From Crocinitomicaceae bacterium (GTDB lineage: Bacteria > Bacteroidota > Bacteroidia > Flavobacteriales_D > Crocinitomicaceae): a DNA stretch of 64,000 nt. The notes below the pieces were generated by a model. It made no database searches and was not told the DNA's origin. It worked only from the letters and a program-made list of their open reading frames with translations. The translations under genes were made by a program, and so were the position numbers. The stretch is from the NCBI GenBank assembly GCA_029249445.1, contig JAQWHI010000019.1, positions 1-64,000 on the forward strand, read 5' to 3'. This document shows, one piece after another, positions 53,035 through 62,179 of this stretch (the first letter of the stretch is position 1; every line of letters starts with the position of its first letter).

Positions 53035-55304
53035 AACTATCACTTTCATATCAAGATTTAGCTGCAGTTTTCTCAATTTCATTGCCTCTATCAGATAGAA
53101 TCATTGAAACGGTATCGTTCGATACGCGGAAAATCAACAATGGAAGTAACTCACTATTTTTTGCACTCAAAGGAAACTTTCGAGACGGTCATGACTTTGT
53201 CCATGAGGCCTATAAAAAAAATGTTCGAACCTTTGTTGTAACAGACGCGCTGCCCTTCAAGCAACTTGATGCAATATTCATTGAAGTTGAGGATCCTTTA
53301 AAAGCATTACAACTTTTAGCTAAAAATCACCGTGAAAAATTTGACTATCCAATTATTGGCATCACGGGGAGTGCGGGAAAAACAATTGCAAAAGAATGGT
53401 TGAATGAAATTTTAAGCGGAACATTTAAAGTGATTCGAAGTCCAAAAAGTTATAATTCACAGCTCGGAGTTGCCCTTTCATTGTTAGAACTTAACGAAGA
53501 TGCAGATTTGGCAATAATAGAAGCTGGAATTTCAAAGCCGGATGAGATGGACCTTTTGGAAGATATGATTCAACCAACACTGGGAATATTTACATCAATC
53601 GGTACATCACACAGTCAAAACTTTGACTCAATAGAGGAAAAAATTCTTGAAAAACTCAAGCTTTTCAAAAATACGGAACACGTTTTTATGCATTCATTAA
53701 TCCCTTTTTCGATGAATGACGAACGTTTTCAAATTATTAAAACTAGCGATTATTCAGAGTTCATTCAACACATGTCATTTGGCGACGAAACAAGTTCAAT
53801 TAATGCCTCTCTGATCGTTGCTTGTGCCCAGAAATTAGGTGTCAGTGATCCCCAAATAAAAAAACAACTTGAAACAATTGAACGTATTGCTCTACGTCTT
53901 GAAACATTTGAAGGTATTAATAACTGTACGATTATTAACGACACCTATAATTTAGATATTGATGCTTTTCGTTCATCACTCGAATACCAACTCAGCATTG
54001 CAAAAGGAAGGAATCGCACGGTAGTCATCGGAGGCAACACCGAAAATGATGAATTAACCAAATTACTTAAAGAATTTGAGCCAATTGAAGTTCATTTCTC
54101 TAACGCAGAGAAAAACGAACTAACCAACTTTCAAAATTCAGTCGTTTTGGTAAAAGGAAAACGATCCATGCAAATGGAGCGCTACGCAATGCGACTGCGT
54201 CTAAAAAAACACCAAACATTTGTTGAAATCGACCTAAATGCCATAAAGCACAACATCTCATATTTCAAACAGCAACTGCCGGAAGACGTAAAAATTTTGA
54301 CAATGGTTAAGGCTTCTTCATACGGAGCTGGCATTGAAAAAATTGGACAGTTTCTTGAACGCATCGGCGTAGATTATCTTGGAGTTGCATATACGGATGA
54401 AGGCATCGAATTAAGAAAATCAGGAGTTACTATCCCAATTCTGGTAATGAATACAGAAAATGAAGGGTTTGAAGATTGTATTCAATACCAACTTGAACCA
54501 TGCATCTATTCTTCTCAGCAATTGGACAATTTCATTCGACAATTGATCTACAGCGGTATATCGCTTTATCCAATTCATATTAAAATAGAAACAGGAATGA
54601 ATCGCCTTGGGTTTAACAATAAAGAACTTCCTGCGCTTATCGAGACTTTAAAATCACAACCCGAAGTTCGAATAAAGTCCATTTACTCTCATTTGGCAGA
54701 CTCAGATAATATTCATTCTTCATTTGTTCTTGAACAAGTGGAGCGATTCCAATCAGCGATCAGCTATATCAAAAAATACATGAACTATTCTTTTGACTGT
54801 CATATCTTGAATTCGGAAGGCGTCCTAAATCATTCCAAACACCATTTCGATATGGTACGTCTTGGGATAGGTATGTATGGTTATACGAAGACAGAGGAGC
54901 ATAAGTCCTATCTGAATTACGCAATAAAATGGTTCAGTTCTATTTCGCAAATAAAATCAATTAAAGCTGGCGAGACAATTGGCTACGGCAGAAGCGGACG
55001 CGCCAAGAAATCCTTAAATGTCGGTGTTGTGCCCGTAGGCTATGCAGATGGTTTTCGAAGATCGCTTGGAAATGGAAAAGGAGGTGTTTACATTTCGGGG
55101 GTATTCTGTCCTATCATTGGCAATGTATGCATGGATATGGTCATGATCGACTTAGGGAACCTTGACATTCAACGCGGTCATCCCGTTGAAATACTTGGAG
55201 AATTTCAATCACTTGACCAACTCGCACGAGTGATGGAGACAATACCATATGAAGTCCTTACTGGAATATCAAGAAGGGTGCATCGAGTTTATATTGACGA
55301 GTAA
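53031..55304 (+). CDS. Bifunctional MurF ligase / alanine racemase
   Basis: 757 aa starting at TTG (53031), inside the tdk stop. N-terminal MurF half (about 1-390): UDP-sugar loop FDTRKINNGSNSLFFALKG, P-loop GITGSAGKT (110-117), IIEAGISKPDEM, and a reduced C-terminal ligase region. C-terminal alanine racemase (about 395-757): FVEIDLNAIKHN, PLP lysine K427 in MVKASSYGAG, HLADSD, RLGIGMYGY, and the catalytic tyrosine region TIGYGRSG. This fusion couples D-Ala supply and its ligation to UDP-MurNAc-tripeptide and is a known Bacteroidota arrangement. Total length is somewhat below the roughly 800-820 aa usual for the fusion, the loss being in the MurF half. Confidence 0.95.
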   Translation: MKLSLSYQDLAAVFSISLPLSDRIIETVSFDTRKINNGSNSLFFALKGNFRDGHDFVHEAYKKNVRTFVVTDALPFKQLDAIFIEVEDPLKALQLLAKNHREKFDYPIIGITGSAGKTIAKEWLNEILSGTFKVIRSPKSYNSQLGVALSLLELNEDADLAIIEAGISKPDEMDLLEDMIQPTLGIFTSIGTSHSQNFDSIEEKILEKLKLFKNTEHVFMHSLIPFSMNDERFQIIKTSDYSEFIQHMSFGDETSSINASLIVACAQKLGVSDPQIKKQLETIERIALRLETFEGINNCTIINDTYNLDIDAFRSSLEYQLSIAKGRNRTVVIGGNTENDELTKLLKEFEPIEVHFSNAEKNELTNFQNSVVLVKGKRSMQMERYAMRLRLKKHQTFVEIDLNAIKHNISYFKQQLPEDVKILTMVKASSYGAGIEKIGQFLERIGVDYLGVAYTDEGIELRKSGVTIPILVMNTENEGFEDCIQYQLEPCIYSSQQLDNFIRQLIYSGISLYPIHIKIETGMNRLGFNNKELPALIETLKSQPEVRIKSIYSHLADSDNIHSSFVLEQVERFQSAISYIKKYMNYSFDCHILNSEGVLNHSKHHFDMVRLGIGMYGYTKTEEHKSYLNYAIKWFSSISQIKSIKAGETIGYGRSGRAKKSLNVGVVPVGYADGFRRSLGNGKGGVYISGVFCPIIGNVCMDMVMIDLGNLDIQRGHPVEILGEFQSLDQLARVMETIPYEVLTGISRRVHRVYIDE

Positions 55305-55390
55305 TCGCATCAAAAAACTCTCTTCATTTTTTCTTTTTAAGAATCATAGAATCAACAAGATTTCGGTCTAAAATTCTCAATTAAGTCACC

Positions 55391-55398
55391 TATCTTTG
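55391..55398 (+). promoter_or_regulatory. -7 box (TATCTTTG)
   Basis: Exact TAnnTTTG, 39 nt before ATG 55438. Confidence 0.45.
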
Positions 55399-55437
55399 AA
55401 AGAATAAATTTATTATCTCAAATACAATTGATATTAT

Positions 55438-55753
55438 GAACTGGACCAAAGATGATTTACATGCCTACCTATTGATTTGGTGCGCAAATGCCGATTTTAT
55501 CGAGTTTGAAGAAGAGGTTGAACTAATACTTTCACAAATTGATACCAAGCGTTACAAAGCGTTACATAGAGAGTTTGAGAAAGACAATGACTATCAAAGA
55601 ATAGAAAAAATAAAAACTGCTGTTCATGATCTTAATTACTCGGCGGATGAAATCAACTTATTAATTGATGATATGAAAGAAGTATTTAATGCTCATGGCC
55701 ACATGGATACTGCCGAACAATCGATTTTATTGGGATTAAAACGAATCCTATAG
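55438..55753 (+). CDS. Hypothetical small helical protein
   Basis: 105 aa, all-helical and acidic, without membrane or export signal. The pattern of acidic motifs (ADFIEFEEEVELI, DDMKEVFNAHG) recalls small TerB-like or EF-hand-like helical proteins of Bacteroidota, but the match is too weak to name. It has its own -7 box and is converged upon by the LEA-like lipoprotein gene, 3 nt away. Confidence 0.65.
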
Positions 55754-55756
55754 AAA

Positions 55757-56224
55757 TTAACGGCTGAATTTAAAGCTTGCTCCAGGAACGTTGAATGTTT
55801 CATCCAATTCAAACTTCTTAAAAAAGATAAATGTTCCGCCTTTAATGCTTCCTTTCAGCTGGATTTTTATTTCCTTCTTTGCGGCGTATCTCAACGCTTT
55901 AAGCAATACACCATCGACTAACTCAGCCGTTAAAAAAGTTTCAACAGTTGATTCTTTTTTGCGTTTTACTTTTACTTTTTCATTGAGTCTAACTTTCCCA
56001 ATATACTCACCCTCGACATAGACATCCAACAAAGAGGGTTTTACTTTAAGTCCGTAACCATTCGGATTATACACGGTTGCCTCAAAAGAGAAGTCAATTT
56101 GTTTCCCATTGATCTTAGTAATGTGAATTTCCTCACCTTGCCGAATTTGAGGTTCAAGAAATGTGAAGAATCCACAAGAATTCAAAAGCACCAACAAAAA
56201 AAAGATTATTGTAAGTGAACGCAT
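55757..56224 (-). CDS. LEA type 2 / WHy-domain lipoprotein
   Basis: 155 aa. Lipoprotein signal with lipobox LNSC (C17), then one LEA_2/WHy-type beta-sandwich: FSFEATVYNPNGYGLKVKPSLLDVYVEGEYIG is typical of the domain. Proteins of this type in Bacteroidota are periplasmic-side lipoproteins of unknown function, in plants linked to desiccation stress. It starts 5 nt after the M20 dipeptidase gene ends, so the two form an operon. Confidence 0.82.
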   Translation of the reverse strand: MRSLTIIFFLLVLLNSCGFFTFLEPQIRQGEEIHITKINGKQIDFSFEATVYNPNGYGLKVKPSLLDVYVEGEYIGKVRLNEKVKVKRKKESTVETFLTAELVDGVLLKALRYAAKKEIKIQLKGSIKGGTFIFFKKFELDETFNVPGASFKFSR

Positions 56225-56229
56225 AAAAA

Positions 56230-57618
56230 TTAGTCAACCAATTCGCTGTAATATTTGAAAAAATATGGAATCGTCTCAATACCTCGGTAGTAATTAAACA
56301 ATCCATAATGTTCATTTGGGGAGTGAATTGCATCACTATCCAAACCAAACCCCATCAAAATCGTTTTTAACCCGAGTTCTTTTTCAAACATCGCCACAAT
56401 TGGAATTGATCCTCCACTTCTTACTGGAATGGGTTTTTTTCCAAAGGTTTTTTCATAAGCCATACTTGCAGCATGATAGCCAATAGAGTCTATTGGAGTC
56501 ACTGCAGGCTCTCCACCATGATGTGGTGTAACTTTAACTTTTACTCCTGAAGGAGCAATGCGTTCAAAGTGAGTTAAAAACAACTGAGTTATTTCTTCTG
56601 GGTCTTGATCTGGAACCAAACGCATTGAAATTTTGGCATAAGCCTTTGATGCTATTACCGTTTTCGCTCCTTCTCCTATATAGCCTCCCCACATGCCATT
56701 GACGTCTAGTGTAGGACGAATCGAGCCACGCTCTGGAGTACTATATCCTGCCTCCCCCATAACTTCATCAATGTCCAAGGCATCGCAATAATCTTCTTTA
56801 CTAAAAGGTGCTTTTGCCATTTCAGCGCGCTCCTCTTCTGACAACTCTATCACTTTATCATAAAATCCCGGTATGGTAATGCGATTGTTCTCGTCATGTA
56901 ATGAGGCAATCATCTGTGCCATTACATTGAGAGGATTCGCCACACATCCTCCGTATAAGCCAGAGTGTAGGTCTCTATTTGGTCCAGTAACCTCAACTTC
57001 AACATAGCTTAAACCTCTTAATCCAGTTGTTATCGAAGGAACATCATTGGCTAACATTCCTGTATCCGATACAAGAATAACATCAGCTTTCAGTTTTTCA
57101 TGATTGTTCTTTACAAAAACCCCAAGGTTTGAACTACCAACTTCCTCCTCTCCTTCAATCATGAATTTAACATTACACGGCAATTCATCGGTCCGCATCA
57201 TTGCCTCGAATGCTTTAATGTGCATATACATTTGACCTTTATCATCGCAAGCTCCTCGAGCAAAAATTGCACCTTGAGGGTGGATTTTGGTTTCTTTTAC
57301 AACAGGTTCAAATGCCGGGCTGTCCCACAATCCAATTGGATCAGCAGGCTGCACATCATAATGCCCATAAACCAAAACAGTTGGTAAACTGCGATCAATA
57401 ATTTTATCTGCATAAACAATTGGGTATCCCGCAGTTTGGCATATTTCAATATTTTCAGCGCCTGCCTCTGTCAATCGTTTTGCCACCTCTTCCGCCGTCC
57501 TGTTAACATCTGCACTAAATGAAATATCAGCACTTACTGAAGGAATTCTCAATAAATCCAATAATTCCTCTAAAAACCGTTCTTTATTTTTTGCTATGTA
57601 TGCTTGTGTCTTATTCAT
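56230..57618 (-). CDS. M20 family metallo-dipeptidase
   Basis: 462 aa from ATG 57618 (an upstream in-frame ATG at 57657 is less likely, family members begin near this one). Metal and catalytic motifs: VYGHYDVQPAD, ARGACDDKGQMY, IEGEEEVGSSNL with the catalytic Glu pair, SDTGML, and a C-terminal histidine in DAIHSPNEHYGLF. A lid/dimerization domain (LHSGLYGG) lies in the middle. Cytoplasmic di-/tripeptide hydrolysis (CNDP-like). Confidence 0.92.
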   Translation of the reverse strand: MNKTQAYIAKNKERFLEELLDLLRIPSVSADISFSADVNRTAEEVAKRLTEAGAENIEICQTAGYPIVYADKIIDRSLPTVLVYGHYDVQPADPIGLWDSPAFEPVVKETKIHPQGAIFARGACDDKGQMYMHIKAFEAMMRTDELPCNVKFMIEGEEEVGSSNLGVFVKNNHEKLKADVILVSDTGMLANDVPSITTGLRGLSYVEVEVTGPNRDLHSGLYGGCVANPLNVMAQMIASLHDENNRITIPGFYDKVIELSEEERAEMAKAPFSKEDYCDALDIDEVMGEAGYSTPERGSIRPTLDVNGMWGGYIGEGAKTVIASKAYAKISMRLVPDQDPEEITQLFLTHFERIAPSGVKVKVTPHHGGEPAVTPIDSIGYHAASMAYEKTFGKKPIPVRSGGSIPIVAMFEKELGLKTILMGFGLDSDAIHSPNEHYGLFNYYRGIETIPYFFKYYSELVD

Positions 57619-57756
57619 CAATAATTTTCTTTTGATATACAAAAGTCGGAAATTCATTAAAAAGATTAGGTTTTCTTTTCACTTTATTCCATTTTTATGC
57701 AACGGTTTTTTCTGAATACGAGTCTAACAAGTGTGAATAACCAAAATATTGAACAA

Positions 57757-60024
57757 ATGAAACCATCATTTCTCGCCACGATCTTTGCCATTGTATGTTT
57801 TTACAGCGGAGCACAAGCCCAAATTACTGTAGACAATAGCCAAAATCCAAACTGGTTGTTACAAAATATAATTCTCGGATTTGGTGTTACTGCGACCAAC
57901 GTAACCGTTAATGGAGCAGCAGCCAACTCGAATCTGATTCAAGGAAACATAACAAGTTTCAATGCTGCGGGAACAACATTTCCAATTAACTCCGGTGTCT
58001 TAATGACAACAGGTAATGGTATTGCAGCTGTTGGTCCCAATTCTGGTGGAGGAACAACAAACAACAATCCAGCAACACCTGATGTTTCATCCGACCCTCA
58101 TTTAAATGCAATTGCAAACAGTGGCGTTACAAATGGAACCGTTTTAGAATTTGATTTCATCCCTTCCGGTGATACCATCTCATTCAATTATATCTTCGGA
58201 TCTGACGAATATCCTGAATTCTCCCCTTCAACATTTAATGATGCCTTCGGATTTTTCCTTTGGGGGCCTGGTATTACGGGCCCATACGCTTTAGCGGGTT
58301 ATCCTGCAGGAGGAGAAAATCTTGCAATTATTCCAGGAACAACAACCCCTGTGACGATTAATAACTTGGGGCCTGGTGCTGGACAATATCCACAATTCTA
58401 TCAGAACAATCTGAACGGTGCTGCTTATGGAACTGCTATTGAATATGATGGGACCACCACTCTGTTATCGGCAAACGCTTCGGTTCAATGTGGACAGACC
58501 TATCACATAAAGTTATGCATCTCGAACGTAGGTGATCAATCTTACGATTCTGGAGTATTCATTCAAGCAAATTCATTCAGCTCGGAAGCTGTTCAAATAG
58601 CTGTTGCAACAGTTTCAGGAGATACAACTGTTGTCGAAGGGTGTTCCACTGCTGATTTGTTGTTCATTCGCCCTCAATCGCAATTGGGAGATACACTTAC
58701 TATTAACTATCAAATTGGAGGAACTGCAACAATGGGAACAGATTATTTAAATCTTCAAAATCCAATTACATTTCTTCCTGGAGAAGATACCATTACCTTG
58801 ACAATTGACCCAATAGCAGATGGTGTTCCTGATAATATGGAATTCGTAACAATCACAGCAACCACAATTTCTATTTGTGGAGACACAATCGTTTCAACGG
58901 GTACGCTGTACTTTTTAGACTCTGTCCCAATTCCTATTGATGAGCCAGATCCTATTGTGCCTTGTGCCAATGACTCAATAATGGTCGTTGTGTCGGCTCA
59001 AGGAGGAACCCCTCCTTACTCCTATTCATGGGATGATCCTAACAACCAAGTTGGAGATACTGTCTATTTAGCCACTGTTGGACAAACAACAGGTAGTATC
59101 GATTATATTGTAACAGTTACAGATTACTGTGGCTATACCGATACCGATACAGTTACAATAACGTTAAATCAGACATTACAAATTGATACCATGATATCCA
59201 ATCCAGCAAGCGCCTGTTTGCCTGACGGTTGGGTTTCAGGAACCGCTGTTGGCATAACACAAATCAATGGTCAACCATTTTACAACTGGACAGGGCCTGG
59301 ACAAACAGGACAGTTTTCAGTAGATGGAACCGTTATGACTGATATTCCAACCGGATGGTATACATTCTCTGTTCAAGATGATGTGTGCTACGCTGAGGAT
59401 AGCATCTTTGTGGATGTAGCCAACGCGCCTCAAGCAAGTTTAACTCCAAATATAACGAGTGGTTGTTCTCCGTTGGAAGTAGATTTCACTAATACGAGTC
59501 AAAATGCAGTATCTTTTGAATGGACGTTTGGAAATGGAGCTGTTCAGTCAGTGAATGGTATGGCATCTCAAAATCAAACGTACACAAACAGTGCTGTTGT
59601 AATGCTTGTCGCGTTTGACGCATCAAATTGCTCGGATACTGCATACGTCAACTTAATCGTAGAGCCTTGTGGATGTACAGATCCAAATGCATCCAATTAC
59701 AATCCGCTAGCAACAATTGATGACGGATCATGTGTATACCCATTGCCAACTGTTAGCGCTCCAAATATTTTCACCCCTAATGGTGACGGCATAAATGATG
59801 TATTCTATCTCGAATCAACCAATACAGTAAATATTGAACTGATCATTTTAAACCGTTGGGGAAATGTTTTGTATGAAAGCAGTAGCATTAACCCAGCATG
59901 GGATGGGACTTCTATAAACGGGGTCAAAGCAACCGAAGGAACCTACTTCTATAAATATACAGCTACAGGTCCCGGTGGCGACAAAACAGATGGTCATGGG
60001 TTCGTTCAACTCGTCTTGAATTAA
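57757..60024 (+). CDS. T9SS-secreted protein with choice-of-anchor-L, Calx-beta-like, PKD domains and CHU_C tail
   Basis: 755 aa from ATG 57757, chosen for its signal peptide (MKPSFLATIFAIVCFYSGAQAQ). Order: choice-of-anchor L domain (about 25-260, with FDFIPSGDTISFNYIFGSDE and EYPEFSPSTFNDAFGFF); a Calx-beta-like domain (about 280-385, GTATMGTDYLNLQNPITFLP); an SprB-like Ig-type repeat (GGTPPYSYSWDDP, about 415-490); another repeat (PDGWVSGTAVGI, about 490-560); PKD (TNTSQNAVSFEWTFG, about 565-640); a Thr-type 'CTDPNASNYNPLATIDDGSC' cysteine module; and CHU_C from about 665 (IFTPNGDGINDVF, NRWGNVLYESS). Surface-attached gliding/adhesion-like protein. Confidence 0.88.
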   Translation: MKPSFLATIFAIVCFYSGAQAQITVDNSQNPNWLLQNIILGFGVTATNVTVNGAAANSNLIQGNITSFNAAGTTFPINSGVLMTTGNGIAAVGPNSGGGTTNNNPATPDVSSDPHLNAIANSGVTNGTVLEFDFIPSGDTISFNYIFGSDEYPEFSPSTFNDAFGFFLWGPGITGPYALAGYPAGGENLAIIPGTTTPVTINNLGPGAGQYPQFYQNNLNGAAYGTAIEYDGTTTLLSANASVQCGQTYHIKLCISNVGDQSYDSGVFIQANSFSSEAVQIAVATVSGDTTVVEGCSTADLLFIRPQSQLGDTLTINYQIGGTATMGTDYLNLQNPITFLPGEDTITLTIDPIADGVPDNMEFVTITATTISICGDTIVSTGTLYFLDSVPIPIDEPDPIVPCANDSIMVVVSAQGGTPPYSYSWDDPNNQVGDTVYLATVGQTTGSIDYIVTVTDYCGYTDTDTVTITLNQTLQIDTMISNPASACLPDGWVSGTAVGITQINGQPFYNWTGPGQTGQFSVDGTVMTDIPTGWYTFSVQDDVCYAEDSIFVDVANAPQASLTPNITSGCSPLEVDFTNTSQNAVSFEWTFGNGAVQSVNGMASQNQTYTNSAVVMLVAFDASNCSDTAYVNLIVEPCGCTDPNASNYNPLATIDDGSCVYPLPTVSAPNIFTPNGDGINDVFYLESTNTVNIELIILNRWGNVLYESSSINPAWDGTSINGVKATEGTYFYKYTATGPGGDKTDGHGFVQLVLN

Positions 60025-60046
60025 ACCTTCCTATTGCACGAATATC

Positions 60047-60084
60047 AAAAAGCCCTGTTTGCGATTTGCAAACAGGGCTTTTTT
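60047..60084. terminator. Bidirectional intrinsic terminator between the T9SS and hflX genes
   Basis: A 16-bp perfect stem (60047-60062 with 60068-60083, arm AAAAAGCCCTGTTTGC) around a 5-nt loop, A tract to the left and T tract to the right. It can end both the plus-strand T9SS gene and the minus-strand hflX operon. Confidence 0.92.
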
Positions 60085-60111
60085 ACTCTATTATTGGACA
60101 TATCCGATCTA

Positions 60112-61311
60112 TCAATACAAAAAGTGATGGTAGGGATAACGTTCTTGGAAAATTGATTTCACTTCGCCATAAATTACCTTTTTCAACTCATCTATATTCT
60201 CCTTGTTCTGAGCTGAAATGAACACGCAATTTGCGTCCTGCAATTTATTCATCCATGTTTTCCTTAAGTCCTCCAATGAATAATTATTGGATTCCATTGG
60301 AGTCATATCATCTTCTTCTTTTTCAACGTAATCGTATGCATCAATTTTGTTAAAAACAACAACTGTTGGTTTGTCCTCAGTGTCAATTTCAGCAAGTGTT
60401 TTTTTGACAACCTCATACTGATCCTCAAAATTTGCATGAGAAATATCAAGAACATGAACCAATAAATCTGATTCTCTTACCTCATCCAACGTAGACTTAA
60501 AAGAGTCTACCAACTGATGCGGTAGTTTTCGAATAAACCCAACAGTATCCGCAAGTAAAAATGGTAAATTTTCAATTACAACTTTTCGAACCGTAGTATC
60601 AAGCGTAGCAAACAATTTATTTTCAGCAAATACATCCGATTTGCTCAACATATTCATAATGGTACTCTTCCCGACATTCGTATAACCCACCAAAGCAACA
60701 CGAACCAATTGACCACGATTGCCTCGTTGCACTTTCTTCTGTTTATCAATTGTTTTAAGCTTTGCTTTGAGTAAGGCTATTTTTTGCTGAATAATACGTC
60801 TATCCGTTTCAATTTCTGTTTCTCCAGGTCCCCGCATTCCAATACCTCCTTTTTGACGGTCTAAGTGTGTCCACAGATTGGTCAAACGAGGCAGTAAGTA
60901 TTGCATTTGAGCAAGTTCAACTTGTGTTTTTGCACTCGCTGTTCGAGCACGACTCGCAAAAATATCAAGAATTAAATTGTTCCGATCTAAAATTAAAACA
61001 CCGAGTACCTTTTCAATGTTGCGCGCCTGAGAGGGACTTAATTCATCATCGATAATGACAAGATCAATCGCATTTGATTCCACGTATTTTCGAATCTCCT
61101 CTAATTTACCAGATCCAACATATGTTTTTGGATTTGGAAACTGTAATTTTTGGACAAACCGCTTTTCTGAAATTGCTCCTGCTGTTAAGGCAAGAAATTG
61201 CAATTCATCCAAATACTCCTCTGCTTGGGCTTCAGTTGTTGAGCCACTTATGACACCAACTAAAATACACCGTTCATCAACAGCATCAACTAAAACATGC
61301 CCTTGTCCCAT
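60112..61311 (-). CDS. hflX: GTPase HflX
   Basis: 399 aa. N-terminal HflX-specific domain (GSGKLEEIRKYVESN, DDELSPSQARNIEK, LDIFASRARTASAKTQVELAQ), then the G domain: G1 LVGYTNVGKSTIMNML, G3 DTVGFIRKLPHQLVDSF, G4 FNKID. A ribosome-binding heat-shock/stalling-rescue GTPase of the 50S subunit. It begins 1 nt after the cytochrome c stop, forming an operon with a cytochrome and a membrane protein. Confidence 0.96.
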   Translation of the reverse strand: MGQGHVLVDAVDERCILVGVISGSTTEAQAEEYLDELQFLALTAGAISEKRFVQKLQFPNPKTYVGSGKLEEIRKYVESNAIDLVIIDDELSPSQARNIEKVLGVLILDRNNLILDIFASRARTASAKTQVELAQMQYLLPRLTNLWTHLDRQKGGIGMRGPGETEIETDRRIIQQKIALLKAKLKTIDKQKKVQRGNRGQLVRVALVGYTNVGKSTIMNMLSKSDVFAENKLFATLDTTVRKVVIENLPFLLADTVGFIRKLPHQLVDSFKSTLDEVRESDLLVHVLDISHANFEDQYEVVKKTLAEIDTEDKPTVVVFNKIDAYDYVEKEEDDMTPMESNNYSLEDLRKTWMNKLQDANCVFISAQNKENIDELKKVIYGEVKSIFQERYPYHHFLY

Positions 61312-61312
61312 A

Positions 61313-61636
61313 TTAATTTCTCAAAGATTTTACGAATTCTATGGTATTGGCCAATTCTTGTTCAGTCTTAAAATACCTCCCTTGTCTTGGCATACCATTT
61401 ATTCCATTTTTGATGATATGAATCATGGCTGATGAATCTAATTTTGAACGACTTAAATCTTTGGAACCAGAAGCACCCAATCTACCATCTATCCCGTGGC
61501 AAACCACACAATGCTTCATATAAAGTTCTTTGCCTGAACGAGAAACATAACTATCAGAAACTTCTTCATTTCCAGATTCACACGAAACAATTAGGAATAC
61601 CAAAAGTAAACCAGTGCAAAAATACCTTAAGCCCAT
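61313..61636 (-). CDS. Cytochrome c lipoprotein
   Basis: 107 aa from ATG 61636, chosen for its lipoprotein signal (LLLVFLIVSC, lipobox cysteine C19). One class I c-type heme site CVVCH (C43, C46, H47) and a probable distal methionine in NGMPRQGRYF. Small monoheme cytochromes like this carry electrons in the periplasm. Its start overlaps by 10 nt the stop of the upstream four-helix membrane protein, and hflX follows after 1 nt. Confidence 0.88.
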   Translation of the reverse strand: MGLRYFCTGLLLVFLIVSCESGNEEVSDSYVSRSGKELYMKHCVVCHGIDGRLGASGSKDLSRSKLDSSAMIHIIKNGINGMPRQGRYFKTEQELANTIEFVKSLRN

Positions 61637-62082
61637 TGTCCTCCCAATACTTGCCAATAAGAAAATGGCCACGGAATTGAAGCTAAAATAATCAATAAAC
61701 CAACCGTGTAGTTGACCAAGATTTTTCTGTGTTTATCGCGTGTTCCTCTTAGCTTCTTCTCGGCACGGCTTCGTCCAATTGTAATTATTACAATTGCCAA
61801 TACCATTCCTATGATATGCTCCATCCCATAAAACCGAGAACTGTAATTCGACATCCAGCCCTCTGAGTAGTCAATACGCCCTTTGGCATTAATAAAATAT
61901 AAAGCAATTCCAATTAGTAATTGCGTATGCAATGAAATCATGGCAAAAAGATTCAACATCTTGTCTTTCTTTACATAACGACCAGATGACTGGGATTTTG
62001 CAGCATTAAGAATTGCAGCAAGCAGAAGAACTAAAACAACCCATCTTAGACCTGAATGTGCATGAACTAATCCGTTGTACAT
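61627..62082 (-). CDS. Four-helix membrane protein (cytochrome b-like)
   Basis: 151 aa from ATG 62082 (an upstream in-frame TTG is discounted because the -7 box covers it). Four membrane helices: about 13-30, 44-64, 85-103 and 125-142. Conserved-looking histidines in helix positions (H8 and H10 of LVHAHSGLRW, H52 in SLHTQLLIG, H88 in GMEHIIGMV) suggest heme ligation as in small membrane cytochromes b. Overlap with the cytochrome c gene downstream supports an electron-transfer pair. Family name not certain. Confidence 0.75.
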   Translation of the reverse strand: MYNGLVHAHSGLRWVVLVLLLAAILNAAKSQSSGRYVKKDKMLNLFAMISLHTQLLIGIALYFINAKGRIDYSEGWMSNYSSRFYGMEHIIGMVLAIVIITIGRSRAEKKLRGTRDKHRKILVNYTVGLLIILASIPWPFSYWQVLGGQWA

Positions 62083-62094
62083 AATTTTTATTTG

Positions 62095-62102
62095 CAAAAA
62101 TA
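62095..62102 (-). promoter_or_regulatory. -7 box (TATTTTTG) of the cytochrome-hflX operon
   Basis: Exact TAnnTTTG on the minus strand, 12 nt before ATG 62082; the rest of the 97-nt gap to the divergent amidohydrolase shows no clear second box. Confidence 0.45.
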
Positions 62103-62179
62103 CGAAAATGCATCATTCCACAGTCGACGCAATGTCCTTACATTTTTTTAATTTCACGTTTTAACAAAAGTTAATTGTA

